Shown here one piece after another: positions 19,557 through 31,289 of a DNA stretch of 64,000 nucleotides (its first letter is position 1; each line of letters opens with the position of its first letter). The translations under genes and the position numbers were made by a program. Under the pieces are notes generated by a model, which saw only the letters and a list, made by a program, of their open reading frames with translations, had not been told where the DNA came from and ran no database searches. The DNA is taken from NCBI GenBank assembly GCA_013995675.1, contig VWRR01000017.1:62001-126000 (forward strand). The letters run 5' to 3'. Origin of the DNA: Cyanidiococcus yangmingshanensis (lineage: Eukaryota; Rhodophyta; Bangiophyceae; Cyanidiales; Cyanidiaceae).

Positions 19557-22500
19557 ATGACTGGCCGAGAACGTGGTCCAAGGCGGAGCCCTCGTTGGAG
19601 AGCGTCACTACGCTCTGCCTTCGTTCTGTGGGTGCTCTTTTGGTTGATCGGTTTCGTTATTTTGCACGGTCTACGGATCAGTGAAGCAAAAACACCAGCG
19701 GTTCCGCAGTCATCAGCAGCCAGTGAGACGGCTAGGAGTCCAGGCACTCGAACTGCGGCCGTTGAAGGGACGAACTCGGTTACCTGGACGGAACGCGCAC
19801 CAGCGTTTGGTGTGCAGCGGCCAAGCGCTGACGCCTCATCGACATCCAAGCCAGACAAGGTTAATGAAGACGTTGTCTCTGCAGAAAAGGTGGACTCGAT
19901 ACCAGCATCCGGCTTTTTGACGCCGACTTGGCGACAACGTAGAAACCCAGCGCCGAGTACGAGCGCACAAGCGACCGTCGGGAGACTGGCAACGGGACCA
20001 TTCGGCAGCAAGCCATCTCCAGCAGATAACCAACGACAAGAGAACCAGGCAGATCGAGCTCCGCAGGGCAGCGCGCTTGCTCGAGACGAGTCCCACTCCA
20101 CAGCAACATCTTCGTCGGAGAACTCGAATAGTCAACCGGCTCCTCCACCTGTGACAAATAGTGTGAGGAATGTATCCGAAACGATGCCATTGAGCGAGCA
20201 TGACGAAGAGCTTCTCGAGATCGTTGACGAGCACTCGGCCAACGACGTGCCCCTGGACGTTGCTACCGAAAGCGTCCTTGAAACGCAATCTGCAACGAGG
20301 ACTAGAGAAAGGACGATGCAGCATCGGCCCGTTCCTTTGACACAACAAGTACCATTCGTAGATGCAGCTTCACGGTTGGAGGCAAATGCGGATCCAATTC
20401 GTGATCATCGCGAGGACGAGCACCGCAGACTGAAAGACGAGGCTGCTGCTGCTGCTGCTGCCACCTCGGTCACAGTTGTTGACAAAGACCAAATTCGAGA
20501 CGGAGCGAAAGAAGACATACATGATGATCAGTTCTCAGATACACACAAAACCAGCGTTGCGTCTACAGGAATCGCTTCAGCAGACGCTGCGATGATGGAA
20601 GACTCCGTCACCGAAGCCTTCGTTTCCCCGACAAAGGCCGCTCCCGTTCCCCACCAGACCGAAATCCAGCATCCTCAACCGCTGCCGAGTACGGCGCTCT
20701 CCATGGAAACCTTCCTTAGCCTTCTTGGCTGGCGCTTGAATGGCCACCAAGTTGAGCAACTGACGCAACAAGTATCCGATGAGCAGCAAGCGATGGATGA
20801 TCGACAGATCGCCTTGTATGCCCTCGAGATTATCCAAGAGGTGTTGCGTCTGGATGCTCAACTCATGGAACTGATTCCTCACTCGGATCGAGCACCCATG
20901 CTTGACGACTGGTGGCCGGCACTCAAAGAGCGTACCACGATGGAAGTTCTACAGCTAACCACGCAGCTGCAACTGGTTCGTCTCCAGGTGGGACCACCAG
21001 CACAACACTCGAATCCGGATCCGACACCGAGTGCTCGTCTCTTTCGCCATCGTCTGGATGCGCTCGCTGCTGAACTCGATGCCTCGTTTGAAGCAATGAT
21101 GATCCTCGTGGAGCGCGGTGAACAACATCTCTTTGCGCTGGCAACACCCCAGGGATTGAACTTGGTTGAACTGCGTCCGCTCAAGGAGCGGATCACCCGT
21201 TGGCGAATGCGAATGCAGAAAGAACGAGCGAAACTTCAGCGACGTCTATTGGACTTTGATCGTGCAGCGAGTCCGTGGCCAACAGCAGCCGCTGAAGAGC
21301 TGCCCAGGCAGACGAAAACCCTATCACCACTGGTGGCAGACGCTTCATCCGGCACTGATCATTCAGATCCTGTTCAGGAGGCGATGAACACCACAGCACC
21401 GAGCAGCCATCAAACATCGACCGGGGAGCCGCGCTCCCAGCCAGCGTCCTGGGTGACCCAAGTCGAACAGCTGTGGCGAACCAAGGCTGATCTCGTTCGG
21501 ATTCAGGAGATTCTGGAGACCGCTGCTGACTCGGGTGATGTCGTCGCCAGCAGCACACTAGCACGCCTGCTCTGGTTTGGCGACAGTGAACGTCTCTTTA
21601 GACCGAATCGCTCACGAGCACTGCACTATTTGCAGCAGGCAGTCGCTGCAGGCCAGCCAGATGCCCACGACTTGGCAGCGACCTTGGAACTGGTGAACGG
21701 AAACGCCTCCTCTCTGAAGCGGGCGTTGTTGCACGTTCATCGCGCAGCAATGGACGGACAAGCGCATGCCCAAATGGTGGTCGCGTTTCGTTACCTGTAC
21801 GGCCTTGGTGGCCTCCCAGAGGACTGCAACCAAGCGGTGCGCTTCTATCGCCTGGCAGCGGCGCATGCGGTGCACGACACCGCCACGACCAATGACCCGA
21901 GTCGCTACGAACCACGTGCAGTCCCTGCGTTTGCATCGAAAGCGATGGAATCAGAACTGAATCTGGAGCGAGAGATCCGTCGTCGAACGCTACGCTTTCG
22001 AAGAACGATGCCTCTGGAAGCATTTCGTCTCTCCGCCGAAGATGCGAGACGCATTCGCCGCTTTGCTACACAACGACGACGTTTCTGGGCGAACATGGCT
22101 GCCAAGGCATCCGAGACCAGTTTCATCGGTGACGAGCAGCGGATCAGGGTCTGATTCGGCGGCCAACGATCCACCAGACTGGTTGGAGATGCTGCGAACG
22201 GCTACCTCGGAAACGATATGGCCCACCGACGCACCCGAGGCAATGACGTCCACACACTGGTCGATGATTCCAGGTGCGGACGCTCTAGACGACGAACGTG
22301 AATTGATCGAGTACTATCGACACGCAGCAGAACGAGGAGACGTTCGAGCGCAAGTTGCGATGGGTCAGTTGCTGTTGCAGGGAGCTCCAGGACTGGCGCC
22401 AGATCCCAATCAAGCGTTTCAGTACCTAAGGCGCGCCGCTCAGGCCGGTGATCCACATGCCCACGTATACTTGGCCACCATGTATAGTCAAGGATTGGGT

Positions 22501-23685
22501 GTAACCCCCAACAATGAATCAGCATTGTGGCATTATCGGGTAGCCGCAGCGCGTCGAGAGCCAACCGCGTTGAACGCCCTCGGCCATCTCTACTTGTGGG
22601 GCATCGGCGTCGAACGGAATGGCCACGAAGCGGCCCGGCTCTTCCGTGCAGCGGCTGCTCAGGGCCATATCGAGGCCAAGTACAATCTCGGTATCCTCCA
22701 TCAGAACGGTATCGGGGTAGAACGACGAGATCAACATCAAGCGTTGATCTGTTTTGTGGAGGCAGCCCGAGCAGGTCATCGGCGAGCTGCCTGGAAAGCC
22801 GCCCTCCTCATGCAGGCCGGTGTGACGCAGAGCACCTGTGTCGATATCGCTTTGAGCTTTCGACGAGTTGCTGAAGATGGACGTGCTGTACGCATGTTCC
22901 TAGAACGAGCTCGCTGGCTTGTCGAGCAGAGCGGACTCGTCTCGTCCCGTGGATCGCGAGTACGTCGCCGAGTGTCCCCAGAGCAGGTCGCAGCCATGTT
23001 GGACGAGGCGCTGTGGCGAACCGTGCAAGCTGCCTGGGCTGGCGTCGAAGTCGCGCAGTATAACGCTGCCTTGTTGTACGCCTCCTGGATGCAGGATGAG
23101 CAACAGGCGCTCCAGTACTGGCTCTTGGCCTCGCTGAATGGACATCGTCAAGCGATGATTGAGGCTGGAGACCTCCTCTATCGATGGCAGGAGCGTGAAC
23201 GCTGGCCTGTATCCGTAGCCTGGTCCTGGTCAGGTGCCGATCGACAACGCGTCTCTGCCGTTGACTGCTATCGACAGGCAGCGGAGCTGGGTACAGCGGA
23301 GGCCTTGTTTAACCTCGGCTATCTGCATATGCGCGGTCGTGGTGGGGCTGTCTTCGACCCCCACCTAGCGCAACGGTATTTGGAAGCGGCTCGAGCGATT
23401 GATGCCAAGGAGGCGTGGCTCGCTGCCACCCTTGCACTCTTTTGGCTCCGTCTGGAACAAATGGGGCAGCGTTTATCGCCATGGTATCGATGGCGTCCTG
23501 GTTTTGGACGCATCCGCGGTGAAGACGTCAGATCGTTTTGGCGTTCCTATCGCCCTCGAGTGGTGCTTGTGCTGTTGGGATTTTTGGGATGTGCCCTGGC
23601 AGCGAAATGGTGGATTCGTCGACATCTCCAACCATCGAACACAATGCAGAGAGAACGACCGAGCATCCATTTACATCGAGAGTGA
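19557..23685 (+). CDS. HRD3: HRD3/SEL1L, Sel1-repeat partner of HRD1 (one +1 frame change)
   Basis: HRD3 (SEL1L in animals) is the lumenal, membrane-anchored subunit that stabilises HRD1 and delivers misfolded glycoproteins to it. The protein starts with a signal-anchor (about residues 18-40), then a long acidic, Ser/Thr-rich lumenal region with an Ala run. Sel1-type TPR repeats begin near 21520 and include the HRD3-specific FRYLYGLGGLP element with a following Cys (near 21790). A second block of repeats at about 22300-23450 ends before a C-terminal transmembrane helix (about 23560-23625), the expected topology. The coding line shifts +1 once within 22042-22154, between the two repeat blocks; both sides are Sel1-like, so the gene is one unit. 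The first in-frame ATG at 19557 was chosen. Confidence 0.88.
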
Positions 23686-24203
23686 AAACAAGCATAGGGG
23701 CTGGCGATTATTTTATGGCCGTATGAGTGCTCTCTAAAGCATGCTGCCGCCTTGGAACCAATTGATGACCAGCATCGTCCTAGTCGAGTGCCTAGCGAGT
23801 AAGATGACGCACCCCAGGCGCTCCGTGAAGCGCTGTCGCACCGCGAGTTGCATCATCGACAACCATGAGACCTGTTGCAACAGTTCGGAGCCGCTGCGCT
23901 CCCAAGAGGATACGTGAAGAAAAATGAACGTATTCTGATGCAGTCACAGGAACGTGTTCAGGTCCCGAGAGATCGTCGCATGCTCCCTCGAGCACAGTGC
24001 AGGAACACGCAACTGGGCAACCAGGAAGCGCACTCTTCAGACCCAGCACTGCTACCTGCTCTCGGCGCTGAAGAACAAGACGGTGCTCGTCGCTGGAAAC
24101 GCCCCCTTGTTCATCCGCTATGCTCGAGGCAGGACTCGGGATCGACCATGGCTATACGCATTCAGCGTCCTTGTGGTTTCGTCTCGATCAGGAGGCGATA
24201 CCT
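23686..24203. other. convergent intergenic stretch
   Basis: 3' flanks of HRD3 and RPC1. Open frames on the plus strand here run on as antisense of RPC1. No gene is recognised. Confidence 0.5.
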
Positions 24204-27200
24204 TCAACGAGCATAACCTGCTCGATCGCCACTGCAAGTCTCATACACCAGTTGGGATTCGGGTGGTCGCGCTCGATGCCATACCAGGTGAGCACGTTGC
24301 ACCTGCAGGGTCGATACGGCTCGCTCCTCGCCACCTTGATGATGATCGTTGCCGTCAACCGTGGCCACTGGCCTCAGAGCACATGAATGTACACCCGTGC
24401 GATGCCCGTCAATTGTGCGCTGACCACAAGCCTCTTCGGAGAGACCAACAGAGACCATGCCAGTCCCGAGGGGTACCGGCCTCCCCATAATCACTCGTTC
24501 GCTGACGCCTTGAATCCGATCCGAACGGGTTCGCAGCGCTGCTTCAAACAGGTGATCGACGGTCTTCTCGAAACTGGCCAGCATGAGGGTGCTCTGACGC
24601 ATCTTGCCAATACCAAAGCGTGTGATACCCAAGACCTCGCCGCCAAAAGTCATCATGTCGGCCAACAAGTTCACATGCCGCGCGTCCACCGTCACACCAT
24701 GCGCAGCCATGGTCTCTAGGATCTCTTTCACCATGGTCGTTCGCGCTGCTTCAATGCCAAGGACACGCTCAACGACCAGCACATGGTTACAGAACACGCG
24801 AGTCGGATCCACTCCTTCCGTATTCATGATCGAGCGCATATCTTCGCTTTCGGCGAGCAACTGAACGGACGAGGCATGGTCAAGCGAGAACCCATCGGAG
24901 ACACTGGCACTGGGCGGAAGCTGGCTTAGGACCACGCGTCGAATGCTGGGGAGACCACTCACCACCAGTTCGAGTAGACGACGCTGTAGCTGGGAGAGTT
25001 CGCGCTCTATATCCTGGAACGATGTTCGACGATCCGAAAACAACGAGGAGCGACGTGCAGAACGCGTCCCGCAATCAGCTGCTGCCGTTGGCCATACCTG
25101 CAAGTGAACAGTTCCGTCCACCTCCCGATGGATGCGCAGACCACTCGATGATATAGGACGTTGCGTTGGATCTGGGGCTGGCCAATGCAACTGCGCCCGT
25201 AGCCGACGCAGCAACGGTACCTCGACTGCATCCTCGCGCTTGAGCGCCTTGTTGACGCCTACGACGAGACCTTGCTCCTGAGCGAACACCTCGTCGAGCA
25301 CGTAATCGAGATAGGCATCCTGGCGCTGCCAACGAATCTCTCCGTACCGAACGACCTGGCCCAGACGACGACACTCCAAACGAGTGCGAACAGCCCGGGC
25401 GAGCTCCAGCGTGCTCCTATTTGGCACCTTGTCCAGAGCAGCGGTGACCAAGGGTGTCGAGATATGACGCGTAGCATTGACCAGTTCCTTGATCCGCGGA
25501 ACGCCCTGAGTGATGTTCATGCTTGCTACACCAGCGAAATGGAACGTTTTGAGTGTCATCTGTGTGGATGGTTCACCGATAGACTGGGCAGCAATGGCCC
25601 CGACCGCAGTGCCCGGTTGGATCAAGGCCCGTTGCAATTTGCGCTCTACCAGAACCATGAAGCGTTGCCACTGGCGATCATGGAGCGGACCTCGAGTCGC
25701 AATCGATTCGGCTGCAGCCTCCCGCACTCTTTCAGGCCAGGTACTTGGAATAGGAATCGAAGCCAAACGATCGGTTGTTGTCTTGTTCCGCTCGCTGTTC
25801 TCCATGGTGAGCAGGCGCGTCGGTGTCAACATGCTTGTTGGAATCGTGCTAGGTCCGGTATCGCGAACAAGAGGCTCTTCACGGCGCACGGTTGGAGAGC
25901 GCACTTGGGCATCCAAAGCGACCGCTTCGTGCGCGTCCAGCCACTGGATGGTGTTCCAGAGCCGTTCCCAGTCGATCGCTTGACCGTGCATCGCTTCCAT
26001 CTCGAGGGGATCGAGTCCATCGCCACCGTAACGAAACTGAACGACACCAGCATTGCTCGTTCTCACGGTACCGTCGTACGCTACGCGCAAATCTTCCAGC
26101 GCTTTCATGAAGCGACGTTGCATGTAACCTGTTTCAGCAGTCTTGACAGCTGTATCTACGAGGCCTTCGCGACCGGCCATGGAGTGAAAGAAGAACTCGA
26201 TCGCGTTCATGCCAGCGTAGAACGAGTTTGCTACAAATCCACCTGCTTCCGGTGACTTGTCTCCTCGCGGAAAATGAGGCAAGGTACGTTGCTGGAAGCC
26301 CGATCGAACCCGAGTGCCATTCACGGTCTGTTGACCTACACAGGCCACCATCTGGCTGATGTTGATGGTGCTACCTTTGGCCCCACTCATGGCCATGATC
26401 ATGGCCGCGTTCTCTGGGGCCATATCCTGCAGGCAGAGCTGCCCAGCTTGCTCACGTAGATCACTCAAAAGTCGATGAATATGCCACTCAAGCGTCTCTT
26501 CGTCCGTACAGCCGGGTCGTGGTCGCATCGTGCCCTGGCGATACCGATCGATCGCTGACTGAACTTGCCGATAGGCGTCGTGAATCCTCTCTGCCTTGGC
26601 CTGTTCGAGTGCCACAGATGGACGAACCTCATCAATACCAAAACTGAAACCGTATTCGGAGAGCCAACGACTGGCGAAACGAGCAAGTCGATTCATACAA
26701 CGAGCAGCGACCATTGGGCCCGCCTCTCGATGCAGCACGTAGAGTAGAGCGCTCTTCGACTGGGCACCGATCGTTCGTTTCGCGACTTGGCCACAGACGA
26801 GTTCCGCGGCGCGTACACAGACGTAGGCATCGGCTGGACACCAGCATTTGTCCCCGATATAGCCCTTTTCTGCTGCGTCACAACAGATGAGGGCACGTAT
26901 CTCGGCGTTGGCGAGCAGCTCATCGGCCTGGACCATGGCCGAAAAGAGTTGTTTGCCCGTCCACAGCGGCTCAGGGTGGAGCACTGCCGGTTCGGGCAGT
27001 CTGGGCTGGAACAGCTGCTGGTGTCTGTGGCTCAAGCGCCCAGACCAGGCACTGCGCGGCTGCCTGTCGACCGTAGAAAACATCCTTATGGGTCAAAAGA
27101 TACAGCGCCGTGATGAAATCTTGGGTGCATGCGATAAGCGGTTCACCGTTTCGCGGCGAGAGGAGGTTGTTACATACCGCGAGCAGCTCCATGGCTTCGG

Positions 27201-29529
27201 CTCGGGCCTCCTCCGTCTGCGGAACGTGTAAATTCATTTCATCACCGTCAAAGTCGGCATTGTAGGGTGCACAGACGCATTCATTGAATCGAAACGTTCG
27301 CCCAGCGATGACTTTGACTCGATGCGCCATGATAGAGAGTCGATGCAGGGACGGTTGTCGATTAAAGAGAACAATGTCCCCGTCGATGAGGTGTCGCTCA
27401 ACCACACAGCCGGGGAGCAGTCCCCTGGCAATCTCTTCACGGTCTCCAAAGCGAAGGAAGCGCTTGCTTCCGTCGGGAAACAGAACATAGTTCGCGCCGG
27501 GATGACGATCAGGGCCACGGAGGATACACGCTCGGAGACGATCGATGTTGAAGGGTGTCACACGTTCTGGGTAGGTAAGGACCCTGGCGATACGGAGTGG
27601 AACACCAACCTGGTCGATCGATAGGTTCGGGTCAGGCGAAATCACCGTGCGAGCAGAAAAGTCGACCCGTTTTCCCGAAAGATTGCCTCGAAAACGCCCC
27701 TGCTTGCCTTTGAGTCGCTGACAGAGCCCAATCTGGGCCTTGTAGTATAGACCAGAGGGCAGACCTGGGTATTCGGCGTGGATGTAACGAGCAACTGCCA
27801 ACTGCAGATGATCCCAGGCATCCATGAGTTTGCCTAGATCAGCGCCTTTGACCAGTTGTTCGAGAACGAGCGTGTTCGCTCCAGCAATATCGGCCAGCAT
27901 GACGGTAAGGTCATCCTCCGTGCTGCCTTGGGAGGGATCACTGCAGACGCTGGGACGAATGCAAACTGGCGGAACAGCTACACAGCGTAGCAGGAGGTCC
28001 TCTGGTCGACACACTTCCGGATTCATCCCCAACGCCTCGATATCCGATGGAGTCATGTTGCGAAACAACTCCAGGACGTGCATTGGCGTCAGCTCGAGCG
28101 AGTATCGAGCTCGCCTCTCTCTGCTCGATGCAGCGCCATCGATTGCTTTCTGGCCGGTCTGTCTCGTGACTCCAGTGCTGGCACTAGCAGTTTTCGCGAA
28201 AGTTGCATCCGGACCGTCATCTTCGATATCAAACATCGCTTCTTGGCCAAAATGCCAAGCTCTTTCTCGAGACAGCGTCATCGAGACAGACGTTCCAGAG
28301 GCATCGCTGAGACGCTCGTTCCAACGGGACAAGTAACGCTGAAGCTGATGCCATTGCCGTTGACTCCAGCCGGCTCGCGGAGTGAGTTCATGCACCAGTC
28401 GTGGCGCTCCTGTCGACGTAGACGGGTTGCGTCGTTGTCCACCACCACCGGCACCACCGGCACTGGCACGAGACCCAGACCCAAGGCTGTCTCTCGTGAT
28501 CGCCGCTGATGTTGTTGTGTTTGATGCCAGCCACTCGCGACCGCTAGTGACTTTGCGAACGAGACCATTCGGGGCCCCACAATGACGACAAATCGCGGAT
28601 CGTTTGGCCCACTCCACATGACGTTTCAGAAGAGCCTGCAAATGACCAGGTGTCTCCCGCTCTCGTCGACGGCGTTGTTGTCGATGCAGGGAATCGACAA
28701 AATGCTCCTCGACAAGCAAGCGACTACATCGTTTGCAGATGCACTGGAGAATCTGGAGCAGGTAACCCAAATATCCGACATGAAAAACTGGTAAGACGAG
28801 TTCTATATGGCCAAAATGACCAGCACAATCTGCAAGTGAGCGTCCACAGGTTGCACAACGGTCGTTCTTATCGCTGATACCGAGATGCTTGTCCAGGGCC
28901 CCGTGCGGCACCACATCGTGTTCCGGGGTGTACAGCTGTTTCCGTGTGATTTCGATAACCGAGGCCCGTCGAATATCGTCTACTGAGGGAACCTCAAACT
29001 GGATGGCTTCCAGACTCCCCGAAAGTACCTGGGTATCGTCTCGTAGCGTCGCTGGACAGGTGGACAGCGCTCGTCGTAACTGCTCCCGCTCTACCAACAG
29101 GCGATGGAGTTGCGCATATGGTGTTCGGGTGCTCGTCAAACTCCATTCTCCTTGGTCTGGTGATGCAAACGAAGGGCCTTGTGTCGGCAAAGACGATACT
29201 TTTCGACGAAGCTGTTCTAGCTGAAGCTCGATCTGAACGAGTTCCTGACGCGCTCGAAATATCTCTCGCAGGCGTTGCCAAGCAGTCACCGCAGTCGGTC
29301 GAGGCTCATGCGACTCGTGCACAAACGTGTAACTTCCGTAGATGGAGGCATCGAAGGGGACAGCCCGTGAAAATCCGCTACGAAAGGTTTCAAGCAGGTC
29401 CGTACCCAGTTGGCGTCGATCACACGCTGAGCGCCTGCCAGCGCCTAATTGGACTTGTTCAGCGGTGCACGGAACACCAGTATCCATAAGACTTGCCCCT
29501 GCAACGTCACTCAACTTGGTTGAAGACAT
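24204..29529 (-). CDS. RPC1: RNA polymerase III largest subunit RPC1 (one +1 frame change)
   Basis: This is the largest catalytic subunit of Pol III, which makes tRNA, 5S rRNA and other small RNAs. The Zn-binding clamp (CATCGRSLADCAGHFGH, near 28830-28870) and the following cysteine-rich segment are of Pol III rather than Pol I or II type. The active-site loop NADFDGD binds catalytic Mg (near 27260). The LWTGKQ segment and the trigger-loop region with GEPSTQMTLKTFHFAG (near 25540-25590) follow. Unusually, about 175 residues, partly coiled coil, precede the start of homology at FEVPSVDDI, whereas yeast RPC1 begins close to it. The frame changes +1 between about 26995 and 27040, just before LPEPAVLHP, so the stop of the first frame is not the site. 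The last 90 residues are not conserved. ATG at 29529 chosen because the earlier start is not ATG. Confidence 0.93.
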
Positions 29530-31289
29530 CCATGGGTTCCGCGCCAACGCACTGCTAACTTGGACGGAAGGGGACGCTCCAGCAGCGGCGAAGTGGGCGT
29601 GATCTCTGCAGACGCACCCAACCAGGCAGTGGTTTCTTCACGTGCTCTCCAGCCGATGTTGTCTCCCAGAAAGTAGCGCTCCACGAATCAACAGAATGTT
29701 TGCAAAAGTTCAGAAAGATCGTTCGAATGAACCCTCGGCAAGGCTTGTCGACTAGCGTCGTTCTAGTGGGGAATACGGCGAGCGCGTTGGCGCTCCGACT
29801 GGCCATGATGTCCGAAAAGGGCTCGTGAAAGAAATCATGGTCGTCACATAGATGAATATAGAGTAGGCTGAGCTTGAATGGTTTCTTGAGACCTTGATGC
29901 ATCTCCGTTGGTGCTCTAGTGCTTCGCGGATCTGGCTTGACTCGGTCTAGTGTCACTGGTAATGGGAAACATCGACAAACATGGAAGCCAAACGGCCTGG
30001 CCACCCAAGAATGGCTTTGTCTCAGTTAGTTCGGATGGTTCGCATCCAACAGCATCCCGTGCGGCTCTGTCGAGATCTTTTCTGTAGATAAACGATTGCG
30101 TCCAACGACAGCAAATCCGGATACGACTCGTCTCGGGTTTATCTCGAAACCTAGTTGAAGGAGTGATGTTTGCCTGCTGGCAAGCCCCCGAGAACCGATG
30201 CATCCCCCAGACGTCAGCGAGTCGTACTCGATTCGACGAACCAACGACCACCGTCCTTGTCATCATTCAATAACGAAGCACCGTTCAAAGCGAGTAAATA
30301 TATGCAGTATGACCGGAATCATAACCCATGTTTGTCTAAGACTATTGTCGCGGCGAAACGAGACGGGGTCGCAGAGCCATTCGGGCACAAACCACGGTAC
30401 AATACTGGTGTTGTATCGAGCGAGTTTTGGCCTGGCAGTAACGGCTAGAGGAAACCAGATCAAGGCAGCGATTTCGGAACATTGGTTTGAAGCGGAGCTG
30501 GATAAGAGGTTGGGACTCGTTCATAGGATACGATCATTCCTCACTGGTGTTTGTGCTAGGAACTGAACGATTTCGGGTCTGGTGTGGAAACGGAAACGCC
30601 CGAACTTTGGCAGCAGCGAGACAGGGAGCCTTCATCACTCTGGGGCGTACACAAACGTTTCTATCGTGCAAGTGCCTCGCTCGTTGGGAAAGATTCGCTG
30701 GGAGAAGAATCAACAGAACGAGTGTTTTGGCGATACACTCGGATAGGCTAAAAGGTTGAAACGGACGTTTTTGCAAAAGTTGCGGTCTTGCTAGAGCAAG
30801 ACGTTGATCACGGTGGACTGCCCGATCATTTTTTGTCTTGAAAGGGCATCATTCGAGCCCCTGACTGCAGCACATTACACGGGTCTGGTTTGGCGAGCTC
30901 AGGCAACTGCTTGTGAGGCCCGTAGAGCATTGTTTCGCGAACCGCAACGCGCTCGGTAAGGATCTTTGGGGTAACAACGTGAGCGCGTGGCCAACGAGCT
31001 CGTGCGTACTGGACGTCTTCGGCTTGAGCGGCAAGCACCGATCAGCCTTCCAGTGTGTGGCCAGTAAACACTGGTGTGTGAAACCGAACAAGACGAGCTT
31101 CGACGAACGCTTCACGACGGTGCTTTGAGGCCTTGCGAAACCATAGCAAAAAAGCCTTGCAACATTCCGGTATCGTGTCGACGCACTCGTCTTTGGACGA
31201 GCTCGCTCTAACGGAGGAACGCAAGCTCTTCAGAGAATCCTTGCGTCCATCGTCGAGTGCAGTCGTAACGAGCATGCTGCAACCAAGCG
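29530..31289. other. long divergent intergenic stretch between RPC1 and dnaE
   Basis: About 1.76 kb between two divergent starts. Only small, unconvincing frames are present. It must contain both promoters. I looked for tRNA T-arms and known snRNA motifs and found none. Confidence 0.4.

Noticed and set aside
19202-20101. A 299-codon minus-strand open frame
   Set aside because: It is antisense to the start of HRD3, whose signal-anchor and repeats are well supported, and it has no domain of its own.
29530-31289. A structural RNA gene in the 1.76-kb gap
   Set aside because: I searched by eye for tRNA arms and known snRNA motifs and found no convincing match.
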